DNA of 64,000 nucleotides from an uncultured Lachnospiraceae bacterium. Lineage in GTDB: Bacteria; Bacillota; Clostridia; Lachnospirales; Lachnospiraceae. This document shows positions 49,558 to 58,935 of the stretch, piece by piece (the first letter of the stretch is position 1; every line of letters begins with the position of its first letter). Below the pieces are notes generated by a model, which was not told the DNA's origin, did not search any database, and saw only the letters and a program-made list of their open reading frames with translations. A program made the position numbers and the translations under genes. The DNA is taken from the NCBI GenBank assembly GCA_910579465.1, contig CAJTUB010000005.1, positions 124,001 to 188,000 on the forward strand, given 5' to 3'.

Positions 49558-51903
49558 TTATTCATAAAAGTCGTTATAGCCCGGCTGGTTTTCCTGCCGT
49601 TCCTCCCACCATTCGTCATCATGCTCTATCCAGCCGGTGGTGGGAGACGGTGTCGGTGTCGGCAATGGAGACGGCTCAGGGGAAGGCTCCGGCGTCACGT
49701 TGCTGTCCGCTCCTTCCGGCTTCTTTTCCTCTCCATTTCCTGTATTCTCCTCTTTCCCCCCTGTATTTTCCTTATCTGTTCCCTCCCCCTCTCCGGACAG
49801 ACTGCCGTCCTCCGGCTGCTTTTCTCCCGTTCCTGTCTGGTTCCAGACCTCCGTATCCTGCTTTTCTTTCAGCGCCTCATCGATAATTGCGACCGGACGG
49901 TCATCCTCGTACAGCGTAAACTCCCTGCGCTCAAGCCCCTCGTGCAGCTGGTCCATAAACGACTGCCAGATATAGCCCGGATAGGTGTTCCCGGCAAGGC
50001 TGTCTAACGCCCTCGGCATATCATAACCGACCCATACCGCCGTCGTATAGTACGGAGTATAGCCGACAAACCATCCGTCCTTAATATCGTTGGTCGTACC
50101 GGTCTTTCCTGCCGATACCGAATTTTTCAGCTGCAACTTTACCCCGGTCCCATTTGTCATAACTCCCTGCAGAATATCCGTCATCATCCGGACTGCATTC
50201 GTCTCATAGATGCGGACCTCCTCCCGTTCTCTGCCGACCACCTCTTCCCCGTCAGCGGTTGTTATTTTTACAATGCAGGTCGGATTCCGGTAAATTCCCT
50301 CGTTTGCTAACGTACAATATGCGCCTGCCATTTCCAGGGTACATACCCCGTAGGTCAGACCACCTAACGATGCTGCCGGAACATAGTCGGAAGGAACGAT
50401 ATTACGGAACTGCATCCGGGTAACATAGGAGAGCCCTGTCTCCGGTGTCAGCTCCTCAAACAGCTTCCATGCGACGGTGTTTTTCGATACCTCCACCGCC
50501 CTCCGGAGCGTAATCCTTCCGGAATACACCCCGTTCGCATTCCGCGGACCGCCGGAAAAACGCTCGTCCACGACAATCGTATCCGGAAAATAGCCCCGCT
50601 CCAGCCACGGCGTATACACAATCAGCGGCTTAATTGAGCTACCCGGCTGCCGGAAACTCTGGTATGCGCGGTTCAGCGAATATCCGTACTCTACCTCGCC
50701 CCTGCCGCCTACGATTGCCACGACGCGTCCGGTTTCATTCTCGACACAGGTTGCCGCTCCCTGCAGGGTATAAATTCCTTCCTCGGTCTTTTCCTCAAAC
50801 TCTGCCAGCTGGTTCTGCACGGTCCGGAGCAGAAGCTCCTGCTTTTCCAAATCAATGGACGTGTAAATCCGGTAGCCGCCGGAATAGAGCTTCTTCTGCC
50901 AATACGCATAGCTCTCCTCATAATATTCCAGATAGATGTCCTTTGCGGCATCCTCCGTGAACTGATAGCAGAACGGGAAGCCGTTCTCCTCCATCAGCGC
51001 CCTGACAGCGCAAAATATTGCAAATGTCTCCACATAATCATTGTGTACCTCTTCCTGCGGACAGAGTACAATCTCCTCTGCGCAGGCGGCAAGATAATCC
51101 TCCCGGTCCAGCTTCCCGTCCTGATACATCTGCTCCATGACGGAATCCCGTCTTGCAAGCGTATCCTCAAAATGACGGTAAGGGTCATACAGGGACGGAT
51201 TGTTTGGTATTGCACACAAAAACATCAGCTCCGAAAGGGACAACTCCGCAACCCCGCGCGAAAAGTAGCCGTGCGCGGCAGCCTGTATCCCGTAATAGCC
51301 GTTAGCAAAATAAATATTATTTAAGTAGAACTCTAAAATCTCTGTTTTCTGGTATCTCTTTTCCAGCTCAGCCGCAAGAAAAATCTCCGTTATCTTTCTC
51401 TCATACGTCTGCTCGTTCGTCAGATAAATATTTCTGGCAAGCTGCTGCGTAATGGTACTTCCACCCTGGTAAATTGTTCCCTTGTGCTTTACCAGACTGT
51501 AGGCTGCACGCAGATTTGCCGCATAGTCCACGCCCTCGTGCGAAAAGAACTTTTTATCCTCCGTAACCACCATCGCCGTAACCACAGCCTCGGGAATGTC
51601 CTTATAAGGAAGATAATAGACCTCCTTTCCCGACTGCAGCGTTTTAATGACCGTTCCGTCATTGGCATAAATAATGCTTGTCTGCGAACGCCTGAAATCC
51701 TCCTCCGACGCCCCGCGCATAATCTCCTTCGCCTTATAGTAAAGGGACAGCACCCTTCTCCCGTACTTCGCATAAAAAAACAGCCCGACGCTCGTCCCTG
51801 CCAAAAGAAAAATCAAAAACAAAAAGCCCAGAATGCGAAGCCCGCGCCTTTTTTTCCGCTTTTTCTTTTTCAATTTTTCCTGTCCGGCCGCCTGCTGTGT
51901 CAT
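49558..51903 (-). CDS. Penicillin-binding protein 1A (bifunctional)
   Basis: 781 residues. A basic cytoplasmic tip is followed by a membrane helix (about 22-45), then a GT51 glycosyltransferase domain (about 85-260) with EDKKFFSHEG and GGSTITQQLARN. The transpeptidase domain (about 370-640) has SSIK, SKN and KTGTT. The tail (about 680-781) is low in complexity: Gly/Glu-rich, then Pro/Thr/Ser, and likely spans the wall. It polymerises and cross-links peptidoglycan. The stop abuts the prs stop, so the genes converge without a spacer. Confidence 0.96.
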   Translation of the reverse strand: MTQQAAGQEKLKKKKRKKRRGLRILGFLFLIFLLAGTSVGLFFYAKYGRRVLSLYYKAKEIMRGASEEDFRRSQTSIIYANDGTVIKTLQSGKEVYYLPYKDIPEAVVTAMVVTEDKKFFSHEGVDYAANLRAAYSLVKHKGTIYQGGSTITQQLARNIYLTNEQTYERKITEIFLAAELEKRYQKTEILEFYLNNIYFANGYYGIQAAAHGYFSRGVAELSLSELMFLCAIPNNPSLYDPYRHFEDTLARRDSVMEQMYQDGKLDREDYLAACAEEIVLCPQEEVHNDYVETFAIFCAVRALMEENGFPFCYQFTEDAAKDIYLEYYEESYAYWQKKLYSGGYRIYTSIDLEKQELLLRTVQNQLAEFEEKTEEGIYTLQGAATCVENETGRVVAIVGGRGEVEYGYSLNRAYQSFRQPGSSIKPLIVYTPWLERGYFPDTIVVDERFSGGPRNANGVYSGRITLRRAVEVSKNTVAWKLFEELTPETGLSYVTRMQFRNIVPSDYVPAASLGGLTYGVCTLEMAGAYCTLANEGIYRNPTCIVKITTADGEEVVGREREEVRIYETNAVRMMTDILQGVMTNGTGVKLQLKNSVSAGKTGTTNDIKDGWFVGYTPYYTTAVWVGYDMPRALDSLAGNTYPGYIWQSFMDQLHEGLERREFTLYEDDRPVAIIDEALKEKQDTEVWNQTGTGEKQPEDGSLSGEGEGTDKENTGGKEENTGNGEEKKPEGADSNVTPEPSPEPSPLPTPTPSPTTGWIEHDDEWWEERQENQPGYNDFYE

Positions 51904-52140
51904 TACCTTCCCTCTTTTCCGTATCCACTTACCTATTTTAATTTATATCGGCATTTTACCCGGATTTCTTTAATTCAGACATCAGGCAGTTCCTTCCTGA
52001 AGGGAAAGAACCTATTACTTGACAAAATTTGCGATATAATATAAGCTGTGTTACATAATATGGGAAATCAAGGAATCGTTAAATGTTTTTCTTTTGCTGT
52101 CTGGCAAAGCAATAGCAACGTAAAATAAGGAGGACTCTTT

Positions 52141-53109
52141 ATGAGGAACAAAGTAGTTTCTGTGTTATTTTGGATTATTTTACTCGGTTCTTTTACCGGT
52201 TGTTCTAATAACGATGCAGATGTGTTTTTGACACCTACGACCGGACCAACGGAACTACCTGGCGGACCATTTATTACACAGGAAATAACCGATATGCCGG
52301 AAGCTGTGCCGATGAATCTTCCGGACGGCTACAACTATGAAAAGATAAAGACAAGTTTTTCAGAATATTTGAATTTTGAGTCGTGGTTCAACCCGGATGA
52401 AATGCCGCAGATAGAACATGAACTTACCTATGAGCTTTACCGGCCGGAAAAAAAGGAAGGAATGAAAGATATCGTTCCCCATATTTGGATAAAGTGCAGG
52501 ACGGAAGATGGCGACAGGTGGTACAAATGCAACGCTTTAACAAATGGAAAGCTTGCAGGCTGGACAGAAGAGTATCATTTTTATTATTCGCCGACAGCAC
52601 AGGACAACGATAGGAAGCTGGTCTGTCTCGGCAGGGATACCCTGACGATTCCTACGGTGACAAAACCAGAGTTTGTTGAGAACGAGGAGCAGCAACACCA
52701 AAAGGCAGAGATTTTTAATATTTTAGAGGACGGGATAAGAGAAGATGTATATGAGCAATTGATTGAGAGCGGATATCGTGAGGATTTAAAAATAGAATTC
52801 GTCGTATCGGATTTTTCTATTGAAAAGGGATTTATGCCTTATTCTTATCTTCTCATAAATGATAACGAAGTGTTTGCATGTCAATTTGAAGTCGGAATCT
52901 ATGAAGGGAATGTGTACGCAGGCTATCTTACTGCTTTTGGCGTGAACTATACGATTGATTGGGAACTTTCATGGCAATATTCGGCGGGAAGTGTATGGGT
53001 GTTTGATGGCAATCAAATCAAACCGTTAGACGCGGCGGACCAGTCAGTCATGGAACGGATAAAGGAAGCTGCGGTATTTCAATATAGCTATTCCGGAACA
53101 GAGGGATAA
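52141..53109 (+). CDS. Lipoprotein of unknown function
   Basis: 322 residues. The signal peptide ends in the lipobox SFTGC (Cys21), followed by a short Thr/Pro linker and a folded domain rich in Tyr, Trp and acidic residues. No repeat and no recognised family. AAGGAGG 7 nt upstream supports ATG 52141. TTGACA at 52019 and TATAAG at 52040 make a possible promoter with a short 15-bp spacer. The gene is more AT-rich than its flanks, and a 210-bp palindromic repeat follows it. Confidence 0.75.
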   Translation: MRNKVVSVLFWIILLGSFTGCSNNDADVFLTPTTGPTELPGGPFITQEITDMPEAVPMNLPDGYNYEKIKTSFSEYLNFESWFNPDEMPQIEHELTYELYRPEKKEGMKDIVPHIWIKCRTEDGDRWYKCNALTNGKLAGWTEEYHFYYSPTAQDNDRKLVCLGRDTLTIPTVTKPEFVENEEQQHQKAEIFNILEDGIREDVYEQLIESGYREDLKIEFVVSDFSIEKGFMPYSYLLINDNEVFACQFEVGIYEGNVYAGYLTAFGVNYTIDWELSWQYSAGSVWVFDGNQIKPLDAADQSVMERIKEAAVFQYSYSGTEG

Positions 53110-53131
53110 CATGGAAATTCCCTTGGGGCTT

Positions 53132-53341
53132 CGCATTTTTAACGACCCTGAACGGGGCTGTTGCACAAAGAGCAGCGGCTCCGGGCGTGGCGGCTTCTTA
53201 CAAGCGATAGAAAAACACGACTAACTGTAAAAGGGAGAAGTACAGCAAAGAAATGTCTGCCGCTTGCAGGAAGCCGCCACGCCCGGAGCTGCCGCGCATT
53301 TCTATTTTGCGACAGCCCCATAAAAGCACATACAAAATGCG
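53132..53341. repeat. 210-bp palindromic element G
   Basis: Outer ends CGCATTTT and AAAATGCG are as in element B. The inner arms are long: GGGGCTGTTGCA at 53154, running through CGGCTCCGGGCGTGGCGGCT, pairs with AGCCGCCACGCCCGGAGCTG and then TGCGACAGCCCC near 53320. The central loop (about 53205-53255) is unrelated to other copies. No transposase is encoded. It could fold into a hairpin of about 50 bp. Confidence 0.75.
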
Positions 53342-53363
53342 GAAATCTAAGGGAAACTCCTGC

Positions 53364-53392
53364 TTGCATTCTTCGTTTCCCTGGTGTATAAT
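53364..53392 (+). promoter_or_regulatory. Sigma-A promoter of queT
   Basis: TTGCAT (53364-53369), 17-bp spacer, TATAAT (53387-53392). Transcription would start at the 5' edge of the preQ1-type aptamer. Confidence 0.7.
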
Positions 53393-53398
53393 CAAGGC

Positions 53399-53443
53399 AC
53401 TGTCAGTTCGAAATCCTCCTGACATAAAACAAAACTAAGGAGC
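53399..53443 (+). promoter_or_regulatory. preQ1-I-type riboswitch
   Basis: A short stem TGTCAG/CTGACA encloses a 12-nt loop (TTCGAAATCCTC), the loop length of the Bacillus queC aptamer. An A-rich tail ends in AAAACTAAGG, a hallmark of this class. Loop/stem CCTC bases can pair with the tail's AAGGAG, which is also the queT ribosome site, so control of translation is likely. The downstream gene, QueT, fits. Confidence 0.75.
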
Positions 53444-53450
53444 CAGAAAA

Positions 53451-53966
53451 ATGAAAAAAAACAAACAGCGTACCCTTCCGGTACGCTACCTGACCACCGC
53501 GGCTGTTATCGCCGCTCTCTATGTCGTTTTAACCGGCATCTCCGCCATGCTCGGCATTGCTTCGGGCGTCATCCAGGTAAGGCTTTCCGAAGCCCTTGCC
53601 GTCCTTCCCTACTTTACCTCCGCTGCCGTTCCCGGCGTGACAATCGGCTGCTTTTTAGCGAACCTTCTCCTCGGCTCGCCGCTGCCTGACGTTATTTTCG
53701 GAACGCTGGCATCGTTTCTCGGCGTACTTGCCGCATCCTTTTTACGGAAGCATAAGCATCTGGTCGCGCTGCCTACCATTCTTGCAAATATGCTGATTAT
53801 CCCACCCGTCCTCCGGTTTGCCTACGGCGTTCCGGATGCGTTCTGGTACATGATGCTTACGGTAGGTATCGGGGAAATCATCAGCGCCGGAGTGCTCGGC
53901 GGGCTTCTGCTACATATGTTACAGAGATACGGCTCTTCCCTCTTTACGCATTCCGGCCGCGGATAA
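53451..53966 (+). CDS. queT: QueT-family transporter, substrate-binding component for queuosine precursor
   Basis: 171 residues with five predicted helices; the N-terminal RYLTTAAVIAALYVVLT and the LSEALAVLPYFT stretch are typical of QueT (ECF-type S component). It should bring preQ1 or preQ0 into the cell together with a shared ECF energising unit encoded elsewhere. The preQ1-type leader ends at its ribosome site, giving a direct feedback loop. Its last 23 bp overlap the 3' end of the convergent EAL gene. Confidence 0.92.
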   Translation: MKKNKQRTLPVRYLTTAAVIAALYVVLTGISAMLGIASGVIQVRLSEALAVLPYFTSAAVPGVTIGCFLANLLLGSPLPDVIFGTLASFLGVLAASFLRKHKHLVALPTILANMLIIPPVLRFAYGVPDAFWYMMLTVGIGEIISAGVLGGLLLHMLQRYGSSLFTHSGRG

Positions 53967-55839
53967 ATGCAAGGAACGCCTGTTCCTCTAGCGGTTTTGA
54001 AAAATGATACCCCTGGATATAATTGATGCCAAGAGCTTCCATGATTTCACACTGCTCCCTGGTCTCAATTCCCTCGGAAACAATTTTCAGCTGCATTCCT
54101 TGAATCATATGCATCGCCGCATCCATGACATACTTCGCTTTTCCGTTTTCAAAATACGAATTTGTCATGCTGCGGTCAAACTTTACAATCGAAACCGGCA
54201 TGTCCACAATATAGTTCAGGTTGGACTGTCCGGTTCCGAAATCATCCAGCGAAAAGCTGACGCCATAATCAATCAGGCGGTTCATATTGTCCAGGACAAC
54301 CTTTTTCGTGCCAAGCGCCGCGGTTTCCGTAATTTCCAGATTGATAAACTGCGGAGAAATTCCGTACCTTTCCATAATCGCAATATAGGTATCCGCCAGC
54401 GGCGCATAGGCGCACTGGACCGCCGACAAATTGACTTCTATGTATTGGAGCCCGTATTGTGCCGGATTGCTTTCTTTGATAAACCGGCATACCTTCTCAA
54501 AAATAATCTCGCCCAGACGCAGCATCATACCATTTTTCTCCGCAGCCCGGATAAAATCATTCGGCGGCACCATACGGCCGCTTTCATCAGTAATGCGCAC
54601 CAATGCCTCAGCCGAAGTAAAGCGCTTTTCCGCGGTAGAATAAATCGGCTGGTAATATACCATAATCCGGTCTTGCCCGATGGCATTGAAAATAAGCCAT
54701 TCTATCTCCCGCGTCCGGTACATCTCCTGTATAAACTCCCCGCCAATCTGCAAAAAGCCATTGTCAACCAGCTCCTTGCTGTTCTGACGCGCGTGTCTGA
54801 TCAGAAGAAAAACATCCTTTACATCCTGAAGCATTGCAGAATCCGGAAGATAAATCCAAAACGGATGCCGGAACACCTGTCCGTCCTTTCCCCAGCCGCA
54901 CTCAAAGCGCCTCCTTAATATCCCAAGACCCTTTTCCGCTTCGGCTCTGTCCTCATATAAAAGCAGAATCTCATCACCGGCGCTCCGGAATGCCATTGTT
55001 CCCGGCACTCCGGAAATAAAGTTAATCATCTCCATCTCTGCAACCGTTTCCGACTCCTGCGAACTATTCTGGTAAAAGGAATGCTCAAATACCATCAGCA
55101 GAATGGACACATGCTTTTCCCGGTTTGACAGCTGCTTCAGATACCGTGTCAGTGCCATCTGGTGAAACAGACCGGTCTCTTTGTCCAGGTTCATTTCCGG
55201 ATTTTCCAGCTTCAGATACAGCACCATGATTCCGATTGCACTGGCATAGCCGACAAGCAGCAGCTCGTTATGAAAAAACTGTATGATTGCCGCCCCGATC
55301 CAGACCAGCATCCAGAACTGCATGGAGGCGCGCCTGCTTTTGCGGATAACATTCTTTTTCCGCAGCAGAAGAACCCAGTTAATCACAAAATAAATCGACG
55401 CGGACGCATAGGCAGCAAGAACACTCGGTCCGTAGGTATACACCTCCCGTCCTGCCATGTCACAATGAATGGAAATCGGCAGGAGGTAAATTAACGGAAT
55501 CCCGACCAGCCCGATCGCCGCATTGCAGTAAAGCACCCTCCTGTACTCTACCCGCCTTGTGTAAATGTCGGTACAGATATAGTATACCGCACAAAATACA
55601 GGCAGAATCAGGGTCGCCAGATAGGTTTTGCATACAAGCTTCACGAACAAAGGCGGCAGCTTCTCCCCGTTGCAGATGGCAATAATGGAAAGGGCATCCA
55701 TTGTAATCGAAACCAGCGTTGCAATCAGCGTGCGAAAAAAAGCAGTTCCTGTATTCAGATGCAGATTTTTCTGACGACTATAAAAATATAGAAAAAACAG
55801 TAATAACACAATACCGCAGCATTGTACCTGTATATTCAT
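53944..55839 (-). CDS. Membrane EAL-domain c-di-GMP phosphodiesterase with degenerate GGDEF
   Basis: 631 residues. About seven N-terminal helices (to about 210) are followed by a GGDEF-like domain (220-370) whose signature is RSAGDE, so cyclase activity is unlikely. The EAL domain (385-628) has SAEALVR, EVNLS, ETAA, DDFGTG, KFDRS and SEGIE motifs and appears active. It would degrade c-di-GMP in response to a membrane or GTP signal. ATG 55839 has AGGAGG 6 nt upstream; the longer frame to 55884 lacks this. It converges on queT with overlapping ends. Confidence 0.92.
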   Translation of the reverse strand: MNIQVQCCGIVLLLFFLYFYSRQKNLHLNTGTAFFRTLIATLVSITMDALSIIAICNGEKLPPLFVKLVCKTYLATLILPVFCAVYYICTDIYTRRVEYRRVLYCNAAIGLVGIPLIYLLPISIHCDMAGREVYTYGPSVLAAYASASIYFVINWVLLLRKKNVIRKSRRASMQFWMLVWIGAAIIQFFHNELLLVGYASAIGIMVLYLKLENPEMNLDKETGLFHQMALTRYLKQLSNREKHVSILLMVFEHSFYQNSSQESETVAEMEMINFISGVPGTMAFRSAGDEILLLYEDRAEAEKGLGILRRRFECGWGKDGQVFRHPFWIYLPDSAMLQDVKDVFLLIRHARQNSKELVDNGFLQIGGEFIQEMYRTREIEWLIFNAIGQDRIMVYYQPIYSTAEKRFTSAEALVRITDESGRMVPPNDFIRAAEKNGMMLRLGEIIFEKVCRFIKESNPAQYGLQYIEVNLSAVQCAYAPLADTYIAIMERYGISPQFINLEITETAALGTKKVVLDNMNRLIDYGVSFSLDDFGTGQSNLNYIVDMPVSIVKFDRSMTNSYFENGKAKYVMDAAMHMIQGMQLKIVSEGIETREQCEIMEALGINYIQGYHFSKPLEEQAFLAFIRGRNA

Positions 55840-56022
55840 CACAGTCCTCCTGTTCTTTTCCGACAATCCCTCTCTATCTATCATATCATTTTTACCGTGG
55901 AATTACAACAAAAGCATACAAAAAAGTCTTACTTTTAAAGGATAATTTTCACAATTCAAAAGGTTTTTACAGGCTGTCTGAGGGCTTCCTAAAAAGTGCA
56001 AAAACCCAGGTCAACAATCCGC

Positions 56023-56051
56023 TTGACAAAATATAGGAAACTAGGTATAGT
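56023..56051 (+). promoter_or_regulatory. Sigma-A promoter of the GH43 gene
   Basis: TTGACA (56023-56028), 17-bp spacer, TATAGT (56046-56051). No obvious operator for a carbohydrate regulator was seen. Confidence 0.75.
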
Positions 56052-56091
56052 TATACTAATCTGCAATTTGCATTTTAACAAGGAGGATATT

Positions 56092-57069
56092 ATGGCAGCG
56101 CAGAACAAACCTTTAGTAACACACATTTTTACAGCAGACCCTTCGGCACATGTATTCGAAGGCAAGCTTTACATTTACCCATCCCATGATGTAGCAATTG
56201 ACTGCCCGGACGACGACAACGGTGACCAGTACCAGATGGAAGACTACCATATTTTATCCATGGATTCCCTTGATGCACCTTGCGTAGATTGTGGTGAAGT
56301 CCTCCATGAAAAGGACGTTCCGTGGGTAAGCCATCAGATGTGGGCTCCGGACGCCGCATACAAAAACGGCAAATACTATTTATTTTTCCCGGCAAAGGAC
56401 AAGGACGGCATTTTCCGCATCGGGGTTGCCACCTGTGACACCCCGGCAGGAAAGTTTACACCGGAGCCGGACTATATCCAGGGAAGCTTCAGCATAGACC
56501 CTGCCGTACTCGTAGATGATGACGGACGCTCCTACTGCTACTTCGGCGGTCTCTGGGGCGGTCAGCTCGAAAAGTGGCAGACCGGCAGCTTCGTACCGGA
56601 TGCAACAGGTCCTGCTGACCATGAACCGGCACTCGGGCCGAGGGTTGCAGAGCTGAGCGATGACCTTCTCTCCTTTCAGGGAGCTGCACAGGAAATTAAA
56701 ATCTTACATAAGGACGGCTCTCCTGTTCTTGCAGGCGAGCATGACAAGCGCTTCTTCGAGGCTGCATGGATGCATAAGTATAATGGTCTGTATTACTTCT
56801 CCTATTCCACCGGAGATACCCACTACCTTGCTTACGCAACCGGAACAAGCCCGATGGGTCCGTTCACCTACCAGGGACATATTTTAGAGCCGGTGATCGG
56901 CTGGACAACCCACCACTCCATCGTGGAGTATGAAGGCAAATGGTACTTATTCTACCATGACGCTTCCCTGTCCGGCGTAAACCACAAGCGCTGCGTAAAG
57001 TTCTGCGAGCTTCACTACAACGAGGACGGGACAATCCGGACGATTACCCCGTACGCAGACGAAAAGTAA
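56092..57069 (+). CDS. Glycoside hydrolase family 43 enzyme
   Basis: 325 residues, a single five-bladed propeller without signal peptide, so probably intracellular. The GH43 acidic triad is visible: Asp16 in TADPSAH, Asp in FSIDPAVLVDDDG, and the acid Glu in FEAAWMHKYNGLYY. Such enzymes release xylose or arabinose from plant oligosaccharides. GGAGG 8 nt upstream fixes ATG 56092, and the frame extending to 55996 is not used. It has its own promoter and no sugar transporter beside it. Confidence 0.93.
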   Translation: MAAQNKPLVTHIFTADPSAHVFEGKLYIYPSHDVAIDCPDDDNGDQYQMEDYHILSMDSLDAPCVDCGEVLHEKDVPWVSHQMWAPDAAYKNGKYYLFFPAKDKDGIFRIGVATCDTPAGKFTPEPDYIQGSFSIDPAVLVDDDGRSYCYFGGLWGGQLEKWQTGSFVPDATGPADHEPALGPRVAELSDDLLSFQGAAQEIKILHKDGSPVLAGEHDKRFFEAAWMHKYNGLYYFSYSTGDTHYLAYATGTSPMGPFTYQGHILEPVIGWTTHHSIVEYEGKWYLFYHDASLSGVNHKRCVKFCELHYNEDGTIRTITPYADEK

Positions 57070-57086
57070 ATCCAGTCAATTTTCTA

Positions 57087-57115
57087 TTGACAAATTGACG
57101 CCGGGAGCTTATACT
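57087..57115 (+). promoter_or_regulatory. Sigma-A promoter of the trp operon
   Basis: TTGACA (57087-57092), 17-bp spacer, TATACT (57110-57115), directly ahead of the T-box leader. Confidence 0.8.
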
Positions 57116-57119
57116 GTAA

Positions 57120-57431
57120 TAAATCAAAATCAAACCGATGACGCGGAGATAACGGTAGTTATGCTTCTACAGAGAGCCCACGCTGCTGAGAGTTGGGTGA
57201 AACACAGATTATCAAATGGACCGCTGAGGGCGCAGTCAAATGAATGCTTCTTGTTGCATTCAGAGTATTCTGCGACGTATGGCACGCGTAAGCTGCCGGG
57301 GATATGTTGGTATCCTGCTAAGCGCACAGCCCTTCCGGCCGTGAATCAAGGTGGCACCGCGGATAACGCAGTTTATTCGTCCTTGACAGAAACCACAGGT
57401 TTTTGTCAGGGACGTTTTTTTACTTCTTGCA
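57120..57431 (+). promoter_or_regulatory. T-box leader sensing tRNA-Trp
   Basis: Stem I has AGAGAGCC and GGTGAAA elements, and its specifier loop carries TGG (57217-57219), the tryptophan codon. The T-box proper AAGGTGGCACCGCG is at 57348-57361 and would pair with the free tRNA end. The competing terminator has arms CGTCCTTGACA (57378-57388) and TGTCAGGGACG (57414-57424) followed by seven T. Uncharged tRNA-Trp should prevent termination and switch on trpE to trpA. Confidence 0.93.
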
Positions 57432-57468
57432 AACTGCCTGATGCAAATTTTATTTCCGGAGGTGCCTT

Positions 57469-58935
57469 ATGATTTTTTCACCCAGCCTTGAAACCGTAAA
57501 AGAGCTTGCAGAAAACGGAACCTACCGCATTCTACCTGTAAGCTGTGAAATCCTGTCGGATATCCTTACACCGATTGAAGCCCTGAAAATCCTGAAAAAT
57601 GTCTCGGCGCACTGCTATCTGCTGGAGTCCGTTGCCGACAAGGATAAATGGGGACGTTATACCTTCCTCGGCTTTGACCCGAAGCTTGAAATCACCTGTG
57701 CGGGAAATGAAATGAAAATCGGAAACCTCTGCATTTCGACGGACAATCCCGCAATGCAACTCCGGCAGCTTCTGTCGGAATACAAAAGCCCGCGCTTTGA
57801 CTACCTTCCGCCGTTTACAGGCGGGCTGGTCGGATATTTCTCCTACGACTATCTCGGATACAGCGAACCAACGGTGCGGATGCACGTCGAGGACACGGAG
57901 AACTTTAAGGACCTGGACCTGATGCTGTTTGATAAGGTCATTGCCTTTGATAATTTCCGGCAGAAGATTATCCTGATTGCAAATATGCCGCTGACCGAGC
58001 CGGAAACCGGCTACCACAAGGCAGTGCTTGAGCTGAAGCACCTCGCGGAGCTGCTCCGCGGCGGGAAAAAGGCAGACGAGGTATGCGGTCATCTCACCGG
58101 AGAGGTTACGCCGCTGTTTGACAAAGAAACCTACTGCCGCATGGTCGAGCAGGCAAAGCACCATATCCATGAGGGCGATATCTTCCAGATTGTACTCTCC
58201 AACCGCCTGAGCGCCCCGTTTGAGGGGAGCCTGCTCGGAACCTACCGCATTCTCCGGACGCTGAATCCCTCCCCTTATATGTTTTACTTTTCGGGAGCGG
58301 ATGTCGAGGTAGCAGGCGCGTCGCCGGAAACCCTCGTCAAGCTGGAAAACGGAGTGCTCCATACGTTCCCTCTGGCTGGCACAAGGCCGAGAGGGAAAAC
58401 CGAAGCCGAGGACCTTGCCTTGGAGCAGGAGCTGCTTTCCGACGAAAAAGAGCTTGCGGAACACAATATGCTCGTGGACTTAGGCAGAAATGACCTCGGC
58501 AAAATCAGCCGCTTCGGCACCGTAGCAGTGGAAACGCTCCACAGCATTGAGCGTTACTCCCATGTAATGCACATCGGCTCTACCGTCCGGGGTGAGCTCC
58601 GGGACGACTGTGACGCACTAGACGCAGTCAGCGCGGTGCTTCCGGCAGGCACCCTTTCGGGCGCGCCGAAAATCCGGGCATGCCAGCTTATTGCAGAGCT
58701 CGAAAACAACAAACGCGGCATCTACGGAGGCGCCATTGGCTACCTTGACTTTACCGGAAACCTTGACACCTGCATCGCCATCCGGATTGCCTATAAGAAA
58801 AACGGCAGGGTCTTTATCCGGAGCGGCGCAGGCATCGTTGCCGATTCTGTTCCGGAAAAGGAATACGAGGAGTGCATGAACAAAGCCGCGGCGGTATTGA
58901 ATGCCCTGCAGGCAGCAAAGGAGGCGGACCTATGA
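57469..58935 (+). CDS. trpE: Anthranilate synthase component I
   Basis: 488 residues. The N-terminal allosteric part has the LLES motif (51-54) that binds tryptophan for feedback inhibition. The C-terminal chorismate-binding domain has GDIFQIVLSNR, LAGTRPRGKT and VLPAGTLSGAPK. It turns chorismate plus ammonia from TrpG into anthranilate. GGAGG lies 6 nt before ATG 57469. The stop overlaps the trpG start by 4 bp, fitting the complex of the two subunits. Confidence 0.97.
   Translation: MIFSPSLETVKELAENGTYRILPVSCEILSDILTPIEALKILKNVSAHCYLLESVADKDKWGRYTFLGFDPKLEITCAGNEMKIGNLCISTDNPAMQLRQLLSEYKSPRFDYLPPFTGGLVGYFSYDYLGYSEPTVRMHVEDTENFKDLDLMLFDKVIAFDNFRQKIILIANMPLTEPETGYHKAVLELKHLAELLRGGKKADEVCGHLTGEVTPLFDKETYCRMVEQAKHHIHEGDIFQIVLSNRLSAPFEGSLLGTYRILRTLNPSPYMFYFSGADVEVAGASPETLVKLENGVLHTFPLAGTRPRGKTEAEDLALEQELLSDEKELAEHNMLVDLGRNDLGKISRFGTVAVETLHSIERYSHVMHIGSTVRGELRDDCDALDAVSAVLPAGTLSGAPKIRACQLIAELENNKRGIYGGAIGYLDFTGNLDTCIAIRIAYKKNGRVFIRSGAGIVADSVPEKEYEECMNKAAAVLNALQAAKEADL

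Larger units (their letters stand above)
53110..53450. other. Intergenic region with repeat element and preQ1-type leader
   Basis: 341 bp. It contains the 210-bp palindromic element, the queT promoter and the preQ1-type leader, which together account for nearly all of it. Confidence 0.7.
57070..57468. other. Leader region of the trp operon
   Basis: 399 bp, fully accounted for by the trp promoter (57087-57115), the T-box leader and its terminator, and a short spacer with the trpE ribosome site GGAGG at 57458-57462. Confidence 0.85.

Noticed and set aside
53161..53438. Overlapping open frames in the palindromic element as small genes.
   Set aside because: They run on both strands through an inverted repeat, lack ribosome sites and look like reading of the repeat itself.
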